13,259 nt of DNA from Methanocalculus sp. (GTDB taxonomy: Archaea > Halobacteriota > Methanomicrobia > Methanomicrobiales > Methanocorpusculaceae): assembly GCF_030651615.1 (NCBI RefSeq), contig NZ_JAUSCG010000149.1:1-13259 (forward strand), written 5' to 3'. Every line of letters begins with the position of its first letter. Position 1 is the first letter of the stretch. Shown here piece after piece: positions 1-6,734 of this stretch. The position numbers and the translations under genes were made by a program. The notes under the pieces are model-generated. The model made no database searches. It was not told the origin of the DNA and worked only from the letters and a program-made list of their open reading frames with translations.

Positions 1-53
1 ACAAACACATCTCCCATCCTGTATGTCTTCTGGAGATCACGAACTTCAATCAT
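1..53 (-). CDS. ABC transporter ATP-binding protein, LolD/MacB type (N-terminal fragment)
   Basis: Reading leftward from an ATG at 53-51, the frame stays open to the window edge and encodes MIEVRDLQKTYRMGDVFV. This matches the usual beginning of LolD/MacB/FtsE-type ATPases, where a beta strand is followed by a K-T-Y-x-M-G-x-V motif. Only 18 codons are visible, so the Walker motifs lie outside the window. The start sits 4 bases after the stop of the FtsX-type permease gene, and a GAGGGG stretch (forward 63-68) lies 9 bases upstream as a ribosome site. The pairing with the permease strongly supports the call: this protein would power the permease as a cytoplasmic dimer. The exact subfamily and transported substrate cannot be judged. 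Confidence 0.8.
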   Translation of the reverse strand, partial: MIEVRDLQKTYRMGDVF

Positions 54-57
54 TGAA

Positions 58-1260
58 TCATCCCCTCATCGCATCCAGGGTATTCTCCCGTGTGATCCGC
101 CATGCAGGCAAAAATCCGGCAAGTGCGGAGGCGGCCGCAAGCCATGCCACATTCTCAAGCATCGTTGCCATCTCAAAGACCGGAACCACGTCACCATCAG
201 GAAACTCAAGCGGGTTTGCCGAGAAGTAGAAGAGCAGGAGATTCACAACCACCATTCCGGCCAGTGAACCAAAGAGCCAGATGAAGAGGACCTGGGCAAC
301 ATAGCTCCCGATGATGATCCGGTTTGAGATCCCAATCGCCTTCTGGATTCCGATCTGCCGACGCTGGTTGATCGTCTTGATCGTGAAGACGATCCCGATC
401 ACCACTATCGCGATGATGAGGCTGACTGCAAGCGAGATACGGTCGATGATTGAGAATGTCTCCATCGAATCGGCGATGATCTGTGTCATCGCCTCCTCCC
501 AGGTCTCAACTCTCTCCTGGACCCCGAATGTAAGGAGCCGCATCTTCACAACCAGGGGATCCTCACCCGACACTGTCCTGACAAGCACCTCGGTTGCCCC
601 GGTATTCCGAGTGCCAAGAACTGTGTTCATCTCCTCCCATGAGATGAATGCCATGTAATCTGCCTGATATGATTTCGTCGAGAAGAGCCCTTTTATACGA
701 TATTCCCGGGAGACACCATTTGCATACATCACTGTTATCGAATCGCCGACCGCAACACCACCGAGTGAATCATAGAAGTCAAGTCCAGAATCCTCATGAC
801 CAGCGACCAACTGGCCAAGGAGTATTCCATCATCTCCCGGTGAGAGGAAGTCACCTTCAATAACCCGCGTATGGATCCGGGTCACCTCCACCTCATCCCG
901 TGGATTGAAGGCGGTGATCGGAATACTCACCGATGAACCCTTATAGCCAAGTGTCGCACCAAGGGCGTACCGTGCCGAGGCCCGGGAGACACCCGGAACC
1001 CGGTTGACCCGTTCAAGGAGTTCATCGACATTCAGTATCGTCCGCTCATCCTGATCGGGTTTGATGACAATATCTGACGTGATGTAGTCAACGGTCTGTT
1101 CATGGAAGAGATTCACTGCTCCGCCGATGATCGCCGAGAGGAGGATCATATTTGTAAAGACCATCGCGATGATCAGGATATTTAAGAGAGTACCTATCCT
1201 GCCACCCCGGAGGATCGCCCGTGAGGCAAGGAAGAGTGAGACACGGATACCGGAGAGCAT
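58..1260 (-). CDS. FtsX/MacB-type ABC transporter permease
   Basis: This 400-residue membrane protein has the layout of the MacB/LolE (FtsX) permease family. A first membrane segment lies near residues 25-47. A large extracytoplasmic domain of the MacB-core type follows, about 48-270, and three more membrane segments lie near 275-296, 316-345 and 370-387. The cytoplasmic stretch RRQIGIQKAIG (301-311) is the family's typical sequence after the second segment, and the protein ends with the usual polar tail. The ATG is preceded by a GGGGTGAT ribosome site, and the gene begins 6 bases after the COG1361 gene stops; the ATPase gene starts 4 bases after this gene's stop. Family members move lipoproteins, peptides or drugs, or transmit force to envelope enzymes rather than transport. 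In archaea without an outer membrane the substrate is unknown. The family is clear; the function is inferred only broadly. Confidence 0.9.
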   Translation of the reverse strand: MLSGIRVSLFLASRAILRGGRIGTLLNILIIAMVFTNMILLSAIIGGAVNLFHEQTVDYITSDIVIKPDQDERTILNVDELLERVNRVPGVSRASARYALGATLGYKGSSVSIPITAFNPRDEVEVTRIHTRVIEGDFLSPGDDGILLGQLVAGHEDSGLDFYDSLGGVAVGDSITVMYANGVSREYRIKGLFSTKSYQADYMAFISWEEMNTVLGTRNTGATEVLVRTVSGEDPLVVKMRLLTFGVQERVETWEEAMTQIIADSMETFSIIDRISLAVSLIIAIVVIGIVFTIKTINQRRQIGIQKAIGISNRIIIGSYVAQVLFIWLFGSLAGMVVVNLLLFYFSANPLEFPDGDVVPVFEMATMLENVAWLAAASALAGFLPAWRITRENTLDAMRG

Positions 1261-1266
1261 CCGAAA

Positions 1267-2502
1267 TCACCCCTGCTTTCTCTGCCTATAGAGATAGTAC
1301 CCTGCAGCAGCAAACACTATGACAATAAGAAGAGCAAACACCCATCCTTCCGTCCCCTGACCCTTCACCACCAGAGTGATCGGCTGCTCCATCAGATGAT
1401 CCCCATAATCATCCGAGTACCGGATGGTGAGAGTATAAGGAATATCCCCACCGCCACCCGCATTCAGCCGGAATACTGCAGGGGCATCATTTCCCGGCCT
1501 GATTGTCCCGATGAATGCCTCCCGGCCTCCTGATAGCGGGATGTCAATGACAGCCGACACTGAAGTCGCCCTTCCGGTCCCGGTATTTTCAAGCCTGATG
1601 ATCAGATCAAATTGCGTGTTTGCAGTGATGGTGGATGGATCTGTCTTTACCGAGGAGACCGCGATTGTTGAAGAACCCCGCACATCCACTGCACATACAG
1701 CCATCTCCTGATGCAGAGAGCCGTCGGGGAGCCGGTACTTCAGATTGATCGGAAGGTCGTAGAGGCCGGGATCGATCTCTCTCCCCACCCGGAAGGAGAG
1801 CGGGATCACCATGATGGTACCTGGTGCAAGGACCTGATATGATGAGATGACAGGACCAATCGCTGCTATTGCCCGGTCCCCTGTCCCGACAGAGACGGTG
1901 AGATCGTCTGCCCGGGTCTGCCCGATATTCACCACCGAGATCTCTGTCTGAAATGTCTCCCCTGGCTTCACAAAAGGGAGTTCTTCCTGAGACACCTGAA
2001 TAATCGGAGTCTTCATCGAATAGATCGGCATATTCACGTTCACAGGAATCGGGTAGATGACGCTCTCACCCCCCCGAACCCGAACCCGGAGTCTTGGGAA
2101 GTAGATGCCATTCTTCTCAGGAGCCCTGATGAGGAAGGTGAGATCAACCGACTGACCGGGGCCGATAACCCCGGTGAATGCCGAATTCCCTTCCACCACC
2201 ATAATATCACCCCTGCCGTCAAGAAAGACACTCTCGATCACCAGATGCACATCAGCACTCTCAGATGATGTTACACTATAGACCGATGACAGGATCGTCG
2301 AATCGGTCTTCACCGAGGTCGTTGCCGCATTCATGATCGTGACAGAGATGAGTGCATACTCTCCCGGCATCACAACAGCCGGGACAACCGTATGATCGGT
2401 GATGATGACTGAGGGTCCGGCTGCCTGGGCAGCCCCTGTGAAGAATGCAAAGAGCAGGAACAGAACGGTACAGGTACGCAAGAGTGATGATACACAGGAC
2501 AT
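1267..2502 (-). CDS. COG1361 S-layer-domain-like secreted, membrane-anchored protein
   Basis: From the ATG at 2502 the product has 411 residues. A signal peptide spans about 1-27 (hydrophobic core LFLLFAFF, then AQA-AG). A long beta-rich extracellular region with CARDB/COG1361-like repeats follows; phrases such as VKPGETFQTEISVVNIGQTR and a similar module near TANTQFDLIIRLENTGTG are typical of conserved-space Ig-like folds. One membrane segment lies near 387-405, followed by a short basic tail RQRKQG. The frame could be extended to a GTG at 2535, but I chose the ATG because GGAGGT lies 8 bases before it and the TATA box predicts transcription starting near 2520. It is the first gene of a cassette with an FtsX permease and an ATPase, so it probably acts as the extracytoplasmic partner, in a place comparable to MacA in bacteria. 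That role is inferred; COG1361 proteins have no defined biochemical activity that I can name. Confidence 0.85.
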   Translation of the reverse strand: MSCVSSLLRTCTVLFLLFAFFTGAAQAAGPSVIITDHTVVPAVVMPGEYALISVTIMNAATTSVKTDSTILSSVYSVTSSESADVHLVIESVFLDGRGDIMVVEGNSAFTGVIGPGQSVDLTFLIRAPEKNGIYFPRLRVRVRGGESVIYPIPVNVNMPIYSMKTPIIQVSQEELPFVKPGETFQTEISVVNIGQTRADDLTVSVGTGDRAIAAIGPVISSYQVLAPGTIMVIPLSFRVGREIDPGLYDLPINLKYRLPDGSLHQEMAVCAVDVRGSSTIAVSSVKTDPSTITANTQFDLIIRLENTGTGRATSVSAVIDIPLSGGREAFIGTIRPGNDAPAVFRLNAGGGGDIPYTLTIRYSDDYGDHLMEQPITLVVKGQGTEGWVFALLIVIVFAAAGYYLYRQRKQG

Positions 2503-2510
2503 GAGATGGA

Positions 2511-2516
2511 ACCTCC
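2511..2516 (-). promoter_or_regulatory. Shine-Dalgarno site deciding the COG1361 gene start
   Basis: On the minus strand GGAGGT lies 8 bases before the ATG at 2502. The alternative GTG at 2535 is preceded by TATTATATAATAATGG, which has no ribosome site and is itself the promoter region. This fixes the start at 2502. Confidence 0.75.
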
Positions 2517-2541
2517 GGTTATTAGAAGAAAACACCCATTA

Positions 2542-2549
2542 TTATATAA
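2542..2549 (-). promoter_or_regulatory. TATA box of the COG1361-FtsX-ATPase cassette
   Basis: The sequence TTATATAA on the minus strand, inside a wider CATATTATATAATAA stretch, fits an archaeal TATA box. A transcription start about 26 bases downstream would fall near 2520, leaving a leader of about 18 bases that just contains the GGAGGT site. No convincing BRE was recognised. The placement is inferred from spacing and not measured. Confidence 0.6.
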
Positions 2550-2557
2550 TATGCACT

Positions 2558-2581
2558 CTTCACCCCATGAACCCGGTGAAG
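2558..2581. promoter_or_regulatory. Perfect 7-bp inverted repeat in the divergent promoter region
   Basis: CTTCACC (2558-2564) and GGTGAAG (2575-2581) are exact reverse complements separated by 10 bases. The dyad centre lies about 24 bases upstream of the TATA box of the leftward cassette, where archaeal activators or repressors often bind. It could equally be a chance dyad. No second copy was noticed in this window. Confidence 0.3.
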
Positions 2582-2668
2582 CCTTTTATGCAATTTCATA
2601 CCTTTATACCGCAATTACACCATTATTTTTTTAATAGGGGGTTATGATATTGATTAGCGGATAGATCC

Positions 2669-2677
2669 ATTTAAATT
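2669..2677 (+). promoter_or_regulatory. TATA-like box of the sensor kinase gene
   Basis: ATTTAAATT lies about 33 bases before the kinase ATG. A start about 25 bases downstream would give a leader of roughly 9 bases. No Shine-Dalgarno-like sequence precedes that ATG (CCAGATTACCTT), so the message is probably nearly leaderless. The AT-rich stretch CTTATATCC at 2688-2696 is a weaker alternative. The rest of 2582-2668 shows only AT-rich sequence with one T7 run at 2626-2632. Confidence 0.4.
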
Positions 2678-2706
2678 CATAAGAGATCTTATATCCAGAT
2701 TACCTT

Positions 2707-5130
2707 ATGTCCGATCCGGCAGAGAACAACCCAATTCGCATCCTCTATATAGACGACGAAACGGCACTCCTTGATCTGACAAAGCTCTTTCTTGAGAAGA
2801 CAGGAGACTTTATTGTCGATATCCTTGACAACTCCCTGCGGGCACCGGATCTGATCCTGAATGGAATCCATGATGCCATCATCTCAGATTACCAGATGCC
2901 GGCAAAAGACGGAATCACACTTTTAAAAGAGATAAGAGCCTTAGGATCGACAAAACCCTTCATCATCTTCACCGGAAAAGGGCGTGAGGAGGTGGTTATC
3001 GAGGCGCTGAACAGTGGTGCGGATTATTATATCCAGAAGGGCGGCAACCCACGCGCCCAGTTTGCAGAACTTTCGCATAAGATCCGGCTTGCTGTCAATT
3101 CCCGCAGGGCAGAGAGAAAGATTGCAGAGAACCTTGATGAACTGAATGCCGCATATGAACAACTCACCGCAACCGAAGAGGAGCTGAGAGCAAGTTATGA
3201 CGATCTTGCCGAAAGAGAGCAGGATATCAGACGGAGCGAGAGAAGACTCTCTGACATAATAAACTTCCTCCCAGATGCCACATTTGCGATCGACTCTGAG
3301 GGGAAGGTGATTGCATGGAACAGGGCAATCGAGGAGATGACCGGGATCGGTGCGGACGACGTGGTCGGAAGAGGAGAGTATGAATATTCCCACCTCTTCT
3401 ATGGCGAACGGAGACCGGTCCTCATCGATTATGTCCTCAAAGGCAATTTTGACGAGGCAGACGAGCACTATACCGACATCAGAAGGAAAGGGGAGAGTTT
3501 CATCACCGAAACACGGTCAGCCTCGACACAGGGGGATAAGAGGGTGCTCTGGGCAACCGCATCACGGTTCTATGATGAAGAGGGGAGGGTCACTGGTGCA
3601 ATCGAATCGATCCGTGATGTAACGGAGCAGCGGCTGCATGAAGACGAACTTCTTGACGCACATGAAGAGCTGACAGTACAGGAGGAAGAACTGCGCCAGC
3701 AGCTGGATGAGACCTCTGCTGCCCAGGAGAATCTCAGGAAGAGCGAGGAGAGGTACAGAGCAATTTTCGAGAGTACCGGCTCTCCCGTTGCCATATTTGA
3801 TCAGAATCTGATAATTACAAAGGTAAATACCCTCTTCGAAGAGCTCTCCGGATATACAGCAGATGAGATTGAAGGGAAGATGAAACCCCTGAGCTTCATT
3901 CATCCCGACGATAGTGAAAGGATAATCGGCTATCACCGGGCACGCCGTCAGGGAGGGGATGTTCCACGACAGTACCAGTTCAGGTTCATCAGGCGAAACG
4001 GTGAGGAGCGGATCATACTCATCTCAATCGGGTTGCTTGTTGGGGAGAACGCCTCCATCACCTCTCTCATTGACATCACCGACTTAAAACAGGCTGAAGG
4101 GGAGATCATAATCCGTGAGAAGATACTCTCAAAGGTGATGGAGATCCTTCCTGTCGGTCTCTGGATTGCAGATTCAGAGGGAAACCTCATCACAGGAAAT
4201 CCCGCAGGTGTTGCCATCTGGGGGGCTGAACCGCATGTAGGTATCGAAGAGTATGGAGTATTCCGCGCCCGAAGGCTCCCATCAGGTGAAGAGATTGCAC
4301 CTGACGACTGGGCTCTTGCCCGAAGTATACGTGAAAGAGTCACCATCACCGACGAGCTCCTTGAGATCGATTCTTTTGACGGTCAGAAACGTCTTATCTA
4401 CAACTATACCGCACCGGTCATCCTTGATGACGGAAGATTACATGGTGCAATCGTCGTCAACCGTGATGTCACCGAAGAGAAGATGGCAGAAGAGACTCTC
4501 AGACTCTTCAACAGAAAACTCCGCCTCCTCTCAGGAGTCACCCGCCACGACATCCAGAACCAGCTGGTCGCCAGCCTCGGATATCTCGAACTCATCTCGG
4601 AACAGAATGATGACGAGAAGATCGCTACGTACCTGCAGAAGGTTACCGGCTCCGTCGGAACAATACAGAGATCGATTTCGTTCATGAAGGAGTATGAGAA
4701 GATCGGTGTCTCTGATGCAGAGTGGCAGAAGATCACAGCAATAGTCGAGCCCCTTGCACAGTCAGGCATCCCGATTAACAACAACTGCCCTCCCGGGATG
4801 ATCCTTGCAGACCGGCTCCTTCCAAAAGTCTTCTCAAACCTGATGGACAACACCATCCGGCATGGGGAGACAGCAACGTCGGTCACCCTATCGTTCAGAG
4901 AGGTGAATGGCACAGAACAGATCATCTGGGAGGACGATGGATGCGGGGTCCCCGATGAGATGAAAGAGCGGATATTTGAACGTAAAGTGGGGAAGAATAA
5001 CGGTTATGGCCTATTTCTGGCACATGAGATCCTTGCCATCTCCGGGATCAAAATCCATGAAGAGGGCATATTTGGCAGAGGAGCACGGTTTGTGATCACG
5101 GTTCCTGTAGGCAGATGGATGATTGGATAG
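2707..5130 (+). CDS. Receiver-PAS-PAS-PAS histidine kinase
   Basis: This 807-residue protein has no signal peptide or membrane segment, so it should sense in the cytoplasm. Its parts in order: a receiver domain about 10-130, with acidic pair D16/D17, phosphoacceptor D61 (SDYQMP), T89 and K111; a coiled coil about 137-180; PAS 1 about 181-306; a second coiled coil about 307-347 that ends KSEERY; PAS 2 about 348-462; PAS 3 about 470-590; and a histidine kinase dimerisation box with H614 in TRHDIQNQL. The ATPase domain carries an N box (NLMDNTIRH, 710-719), a G1 box (DDGCGVP, 743-749) and a late glycine box near 766-770. The ATG has no ribosome site and follows a TATA-like box. A receiver at the N terminus of a kinase is common in methanogen hybrid kinases; it may take phosphate from another kinase or from H614. 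No cognate regulator lies in the window. The signal is not predictable, and no haem or flavin ligand is evident by eye. Confidence 0.92.
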   Translation: MSDPAENNPIRILYIDDETALLDLTKLFLEKTGDFIVDILDNSLRAPDLILNGIHDAIISDYQMPAKDGITLLKEIRALGSTKPFIIFTGKGREEVVIEALNSGADYYIQKGGNPRAQFAELSHKIRLAVNSRRAERKIAENLDELNAAYEQLTATEEELRASYDDLAEREQDIRRSERRLSDIINFLPDATFAIDSEGKVIAWNRAIEEMTGIGADDVVGRGEYEYSHLFYGERRPVLIDYVLKGNFDEADEHYTDIRRKGESFITETRSASTQGDKRVLWATASRFYDEEGRVTGAIESIRDVTEQRLHEDELLDAHEELTVQEEELRQQLDETSAAQENLRKSEERYRAIFESTGSPVAIFDQNLIITKVNTLFEELSGYTADEIEGKMKPLSFIHPDDSERIIGYHRARRQGGDVPRQYQFRFIRRNGEERIILISIGLLVGENASITSLIDITDLKQAEGEIIIREKILSKVMEILPVGLWIADSEGNLITGNPAGVAIWGAEPHVGIEEYGVFRARRLPSGEEIAPDDWALARSIRERVTITDELLEIDSFDGQKRLIYNYTAPVILDDGRLHGAIVVNRDVTEEKMAEETLRLFNRKLRLLSGVTRHDIQNQLVASLGYLELISEQNDDEKIATYLQKVTGSVGTIQRSISFMKEYEKIGVSDAEWQKITAIVEPLAQSGIPINNNCPPGMILADRLLPKVFSNLMDNTIRHGETATSVTLSFREVNGTEQIIWEDDGCGVPDEMKERIFERKVGKNNGYGLFLAHEILAISGIKIHEEGIFGRGARFVITVPVGRWMIG

Positions 5131-5212
5131 ATTGATCCACTCTACACTCCACTTCGTATTCACTACTATCGATTCTTATCAATAAACGACGTAACAAACG
5201 CCATCACCATCC

Positions 5213-5247
5213 TCACGATCTATCCATCTTCTCTCGTGATTTTTTTT
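5213..5247 (+). terminator. Hairpin plus T8 terminator after the sensor kinase
   Basis: TCACGA (5213-5218) pairs perfectly with TCGTGA (5234-5239) around a 15-base loop, and eight T residues (5240-5247) follow directly. Archaea terminate mainly on T-rich runs, so the T8 may be the active part and the 6-bp stem an addition. It lies 83 bases after the kinase stop and before the next promoter, the expected place for an end between the two transcription units. The surrounding 5131-5212 is pyrimidine-rich with no gene seen. Confidence 0.6.
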
Positions 5248-5279
5248 CATCATTCTTCGCGCGGAAGCTTATTAAAGTA

Positions 5280-5293
5280 AAATTAATTAATTT
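5280..5293. promoter_or_regulatory. 14-bp AT palindrome upstream of the oxyanion operon promoter
   Basis: AAATTAATTAATTT is a perfect palindrome centred about 44 bases upstream of the predicted TATA box of the transporter operon. It might be an operator or an upstream element for a metal- or oxyanion-responsive regulator. It does not resemble the bacterial ModE box, and in AT-rich promoter DNA such a palindrome can arise by chance. Confidence 0.25.
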
Positions 5294-5325
5294 GACAAAT
5301 CCATAAAAATTAACTGCATGAACAC

Positions 5326-5335
5326 ATATATTTAT
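5326..5335 (+). promoter_or_regulatory. TATA box of the molybdate/tungstate operon
   Basis: ATATATTTAT lies about 30 bases before the binding-protein ATG. The predicted transcription start is near 5356, which makes the leader about 5 bases. The bases before the ATG (ACCTTTCTCT) contain no ribosome site, in agreement with a nearly leaderless message. Confidence 0.55.
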
Positions 5336-5360
5336 CGTAGCCGATCCGCCACCTTTCTCT

Positions 5361-6167
5361 ATGAACTTTAAAAGTGGCTTTATTTTGGTAATGCTGTTGG
5401 TAACAGCATTTATTTGTATTTCCGGATGCACCGGTACAACAACCGCGGGTGAAGAGAATACACAACCTGACTCACTGCTCGTCTACTGCGGAGCAGGGAT
5501 GCGTGAACCGATGGACGACATCGCAATAGCATTTGAAGAGAAGACAGGCGTGGCAATTCATTACAACTATGGCGGATCAAACACGCTCCTCTCACAAATG
5601 GAGCTGACGAAGCAGGGAGATGCATACATGCCAGGTGCAACATCGTATATTGATACCGCCCGTGAAAAGGGGTTCATTGACACCGAAGCAAATGTTGTCT
5701 ACCACGTTCCGATCATCATTGTTCCCAAAGGGAACCCGGCAGGAATCACTTCCCTTGAAGATCTTGCAAAACCAGGTATCAAAGTCGAGCTCGGAGACGC
5801 AGAAGCCGCAGCAATCGGTACTCTCTCTGACAGCCTCCTGAAGAAGAACGGTATTCTGGATGAAGTGCTGGCAAACACCATTGCACGCACTGCGACCGTG
5901 AACGAACTTATTGTGCACACCGCCCTCAGGCAGACAGATGCTGCGATTATCTTTGAAGACCTCTTTGAGAGTGAAAAACTGGACAGGATCGATATACCAA
6001 AGGAACAGAATATCGTGAAAGTTGTCCCGATTGGCAGCCTTACCTTCTCTGAATACCCGGAGACTGCAAGAGAGTTCGTCAATTTTGTCGCTTCAGATGA
6101 AGCAAAAGCGATCTTTACTGCACATGGGTTCGTCACATACCCTGACCCTTATTATGGGGAGATCTAA
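5361..6167 (+). CDS. modA: Molybdate/tungstate ABC transporter substrate-binding lipoprotein (ModA type)
   Basis: The product has 268 residues, the normal size for ModA and shorter than typical WtpA. A hydrophobic signal sequence (about 6-22) ends in the lipobox ISGC with C23, so the mature protein should be lipid-anchored outside the membrane. Residues 39-105 follow the ModA pattern: LLVYCGAGMREPMDDIA, then YGGSNTLLSQ (70-79), then GDAYMPG (86-92). The C-terminal lobe includes VHTALRQTDAAIIFEDL (185-201) and the closing helix VNFVASDEAKAIFTAHGF. The oxyanion pocket seems changed at the first loop: most ModA proteins have a serine in an A-A-S-L type motif, and here the loop reads C-G-A-G-M-R (43-47 and neighbours). 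S73 in GGSN is retained. Molybdate or tungstate is therefore the best guess, given also the permease and ATPase type, but the preferred anion cannot be read from sequence. First gene of the operon. Confidence 0.85.
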   Translation: MNFKSGFILVMLLVTAFICISGCTGTTTAGEENTQPDSLLVYCGAGMREPMDDIAIAFEEKTGVAIHYNYGGSNTLLSQMELTKQGDAYMPGATSYIDTAREKGFIDTEANVVYHVPIIIVPKGNPAGITSLEDLAKPGIKVELGDAEAAAIGTLSDSLLKKNGILDEVLANTIARTATVNELIVHTALRQTDAAIIFEDLFESEKLDRIDIPKEQNIVKVVPIGSLTFSEYPETAREFVNFVASDEAKAIFTAHGFVTYPDPYYGEI

Positions 6168-6183
6168 CAACACTATTTTTCAA

Positions 6184-6190
6184 GGGTGAT
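6184..6190 (+). promoter_or_regulatory. Shine-Dalgarno site deciding the trmO-like start
   Basis: GGGTGAT lies 7 bases before the ATG at 6198 and contains GGTGAT, an exact part of the archaeal GGAGGTGAT consensus. The upstream in-frame GTG at 6186 lies inside this site and so cannot use it. This supports the shorter 178-residue product. Confidence 0.7.
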
Positions 6191-6197
6191 TTTACAG

Positions 6198-6734
6198 ATG
6201 AATGAACAGTACAACACTATCAAAGCTATAGAGATCTGTTACCACCCAATAGGTCTCATCCATTCAGAATTTACAATTCAGGAGGAAACTCCAATACAGG
6301 GAATATTCAATGAATCAATCGGCACAGTAGAGGTCTTTTCAGAATATGCCGAGGGTCTGCAGGAGATCGAATCGTTTTCACATATCATTCTCCTCTATCA
6401 CTTTCACCGTGCACAGGGCGGACCTCTGCTCCAGAAACCATTTCTTGATGTTGAAAAAGCACGTGGAATCTTTGCCATCAGACACTTCAACAGACCAAAT
6501 CCCCTTGGCATCTCAATAGTCCGGCTCCTTTCAGTCGAAGGAAATATTCTAACCATTAAAGGCGTGGACATTCTGGACAAAACCCCCCTCATTGATATCA
6601 AACCCTATGTCTTTCAGTTTGACAACAGAAATGAAGTCTCAAGTGGATGGGTTGATGACCAGCACTTTGATGGCATCGCAGAATGGAACAGCACTCCAAA
6701 AGCACTGAGGGATCGAAAGAGGATCAATTTATGA
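6198..6734 (+). CDS. trmO: TrmO/TsaA-family protein (putative SAM-dependent methyltransferase) inside the oxyanion operon
   Basis: This 178-residue protein follows the TrmO (YaeB/TsaA) pattern over its first 140 residues. It has a first strand YHPIGLIHSEF (15-25), the FSH motif (60-62), an L-x-Y-H-F-H strand (66-70), GIFAIRHFNRPNPLGIS (90-106) and LIDIKPY (131-137). TrmO uses S-adenosylmethionine to methylate N6-threonylcarbamoyl-adenosine at position 37 of tRNA-Thr. Two features differ from the standard enzyme. The core reads A-I-R-H-F-N-R-P-N-P-L-G where the Escherichia coli protein, as I remember it, has A-T-R-S-T-F-R-P-N-P-I-G. The C-terminal 35 residues are basic and lack the second domain of bacterial TrmO. 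The gene starts 30 bases after modA and its stop overlaps the permease start as ATGA, so it is translationally coupled to transport genes. Whether it acts on tRNA or has a task tied to Mo/W handling is open. Confidence 0.8.
   Translation: MNEQYNTIKAIEICYHPIGLIHSEFTIQEETPIQGIFNESIGTVEVFSEYAEGLQEIESFSHIILLYHFHRAQGGPLLQKPFLDVEKARGIFAIRHFNRPNPLGISIVRLLSVEGNILTIKGVDILDKTPLIDIKPYVFQFDNRNEVSSGWVDDQHFDGIAEWNSTPKALRDRKRINL

Noticed and set aside
2503..2535. Extension of the COG1361 gene to a GTG at 2535
   Set aside because: There is no ribosome site before it, it would lie upstream of the predicted transcription start, and the ATG at 2502 has GGAGGT at ideal spacing.
2626..2632. T7 run as a plus-strand terminator
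   Set aside because: No plus-strand gene precedes it; it sits in the AT-rich divergent promoter region.
2588..2647. Short plus-strand frame of 19 codons (start ATG 2588) with GGTGAA about 7 bases upstream, possible leader peptide
   Set aside because: The GGTGAA is the right arm of the 7-bp dyad, the peptide has no recognisable feature, and there is no sign that it precedes the kinase gene on the same message in a meaningful way.
4253..4687. Plus-strand open frame of 144 codons overlapping the kinase in another frame
   Set aside because: It lies entirely within the third PAS and phosphoacceptor region of the kinase, and its serine/arginine-rich translation is typical of an out-of-frame reading.
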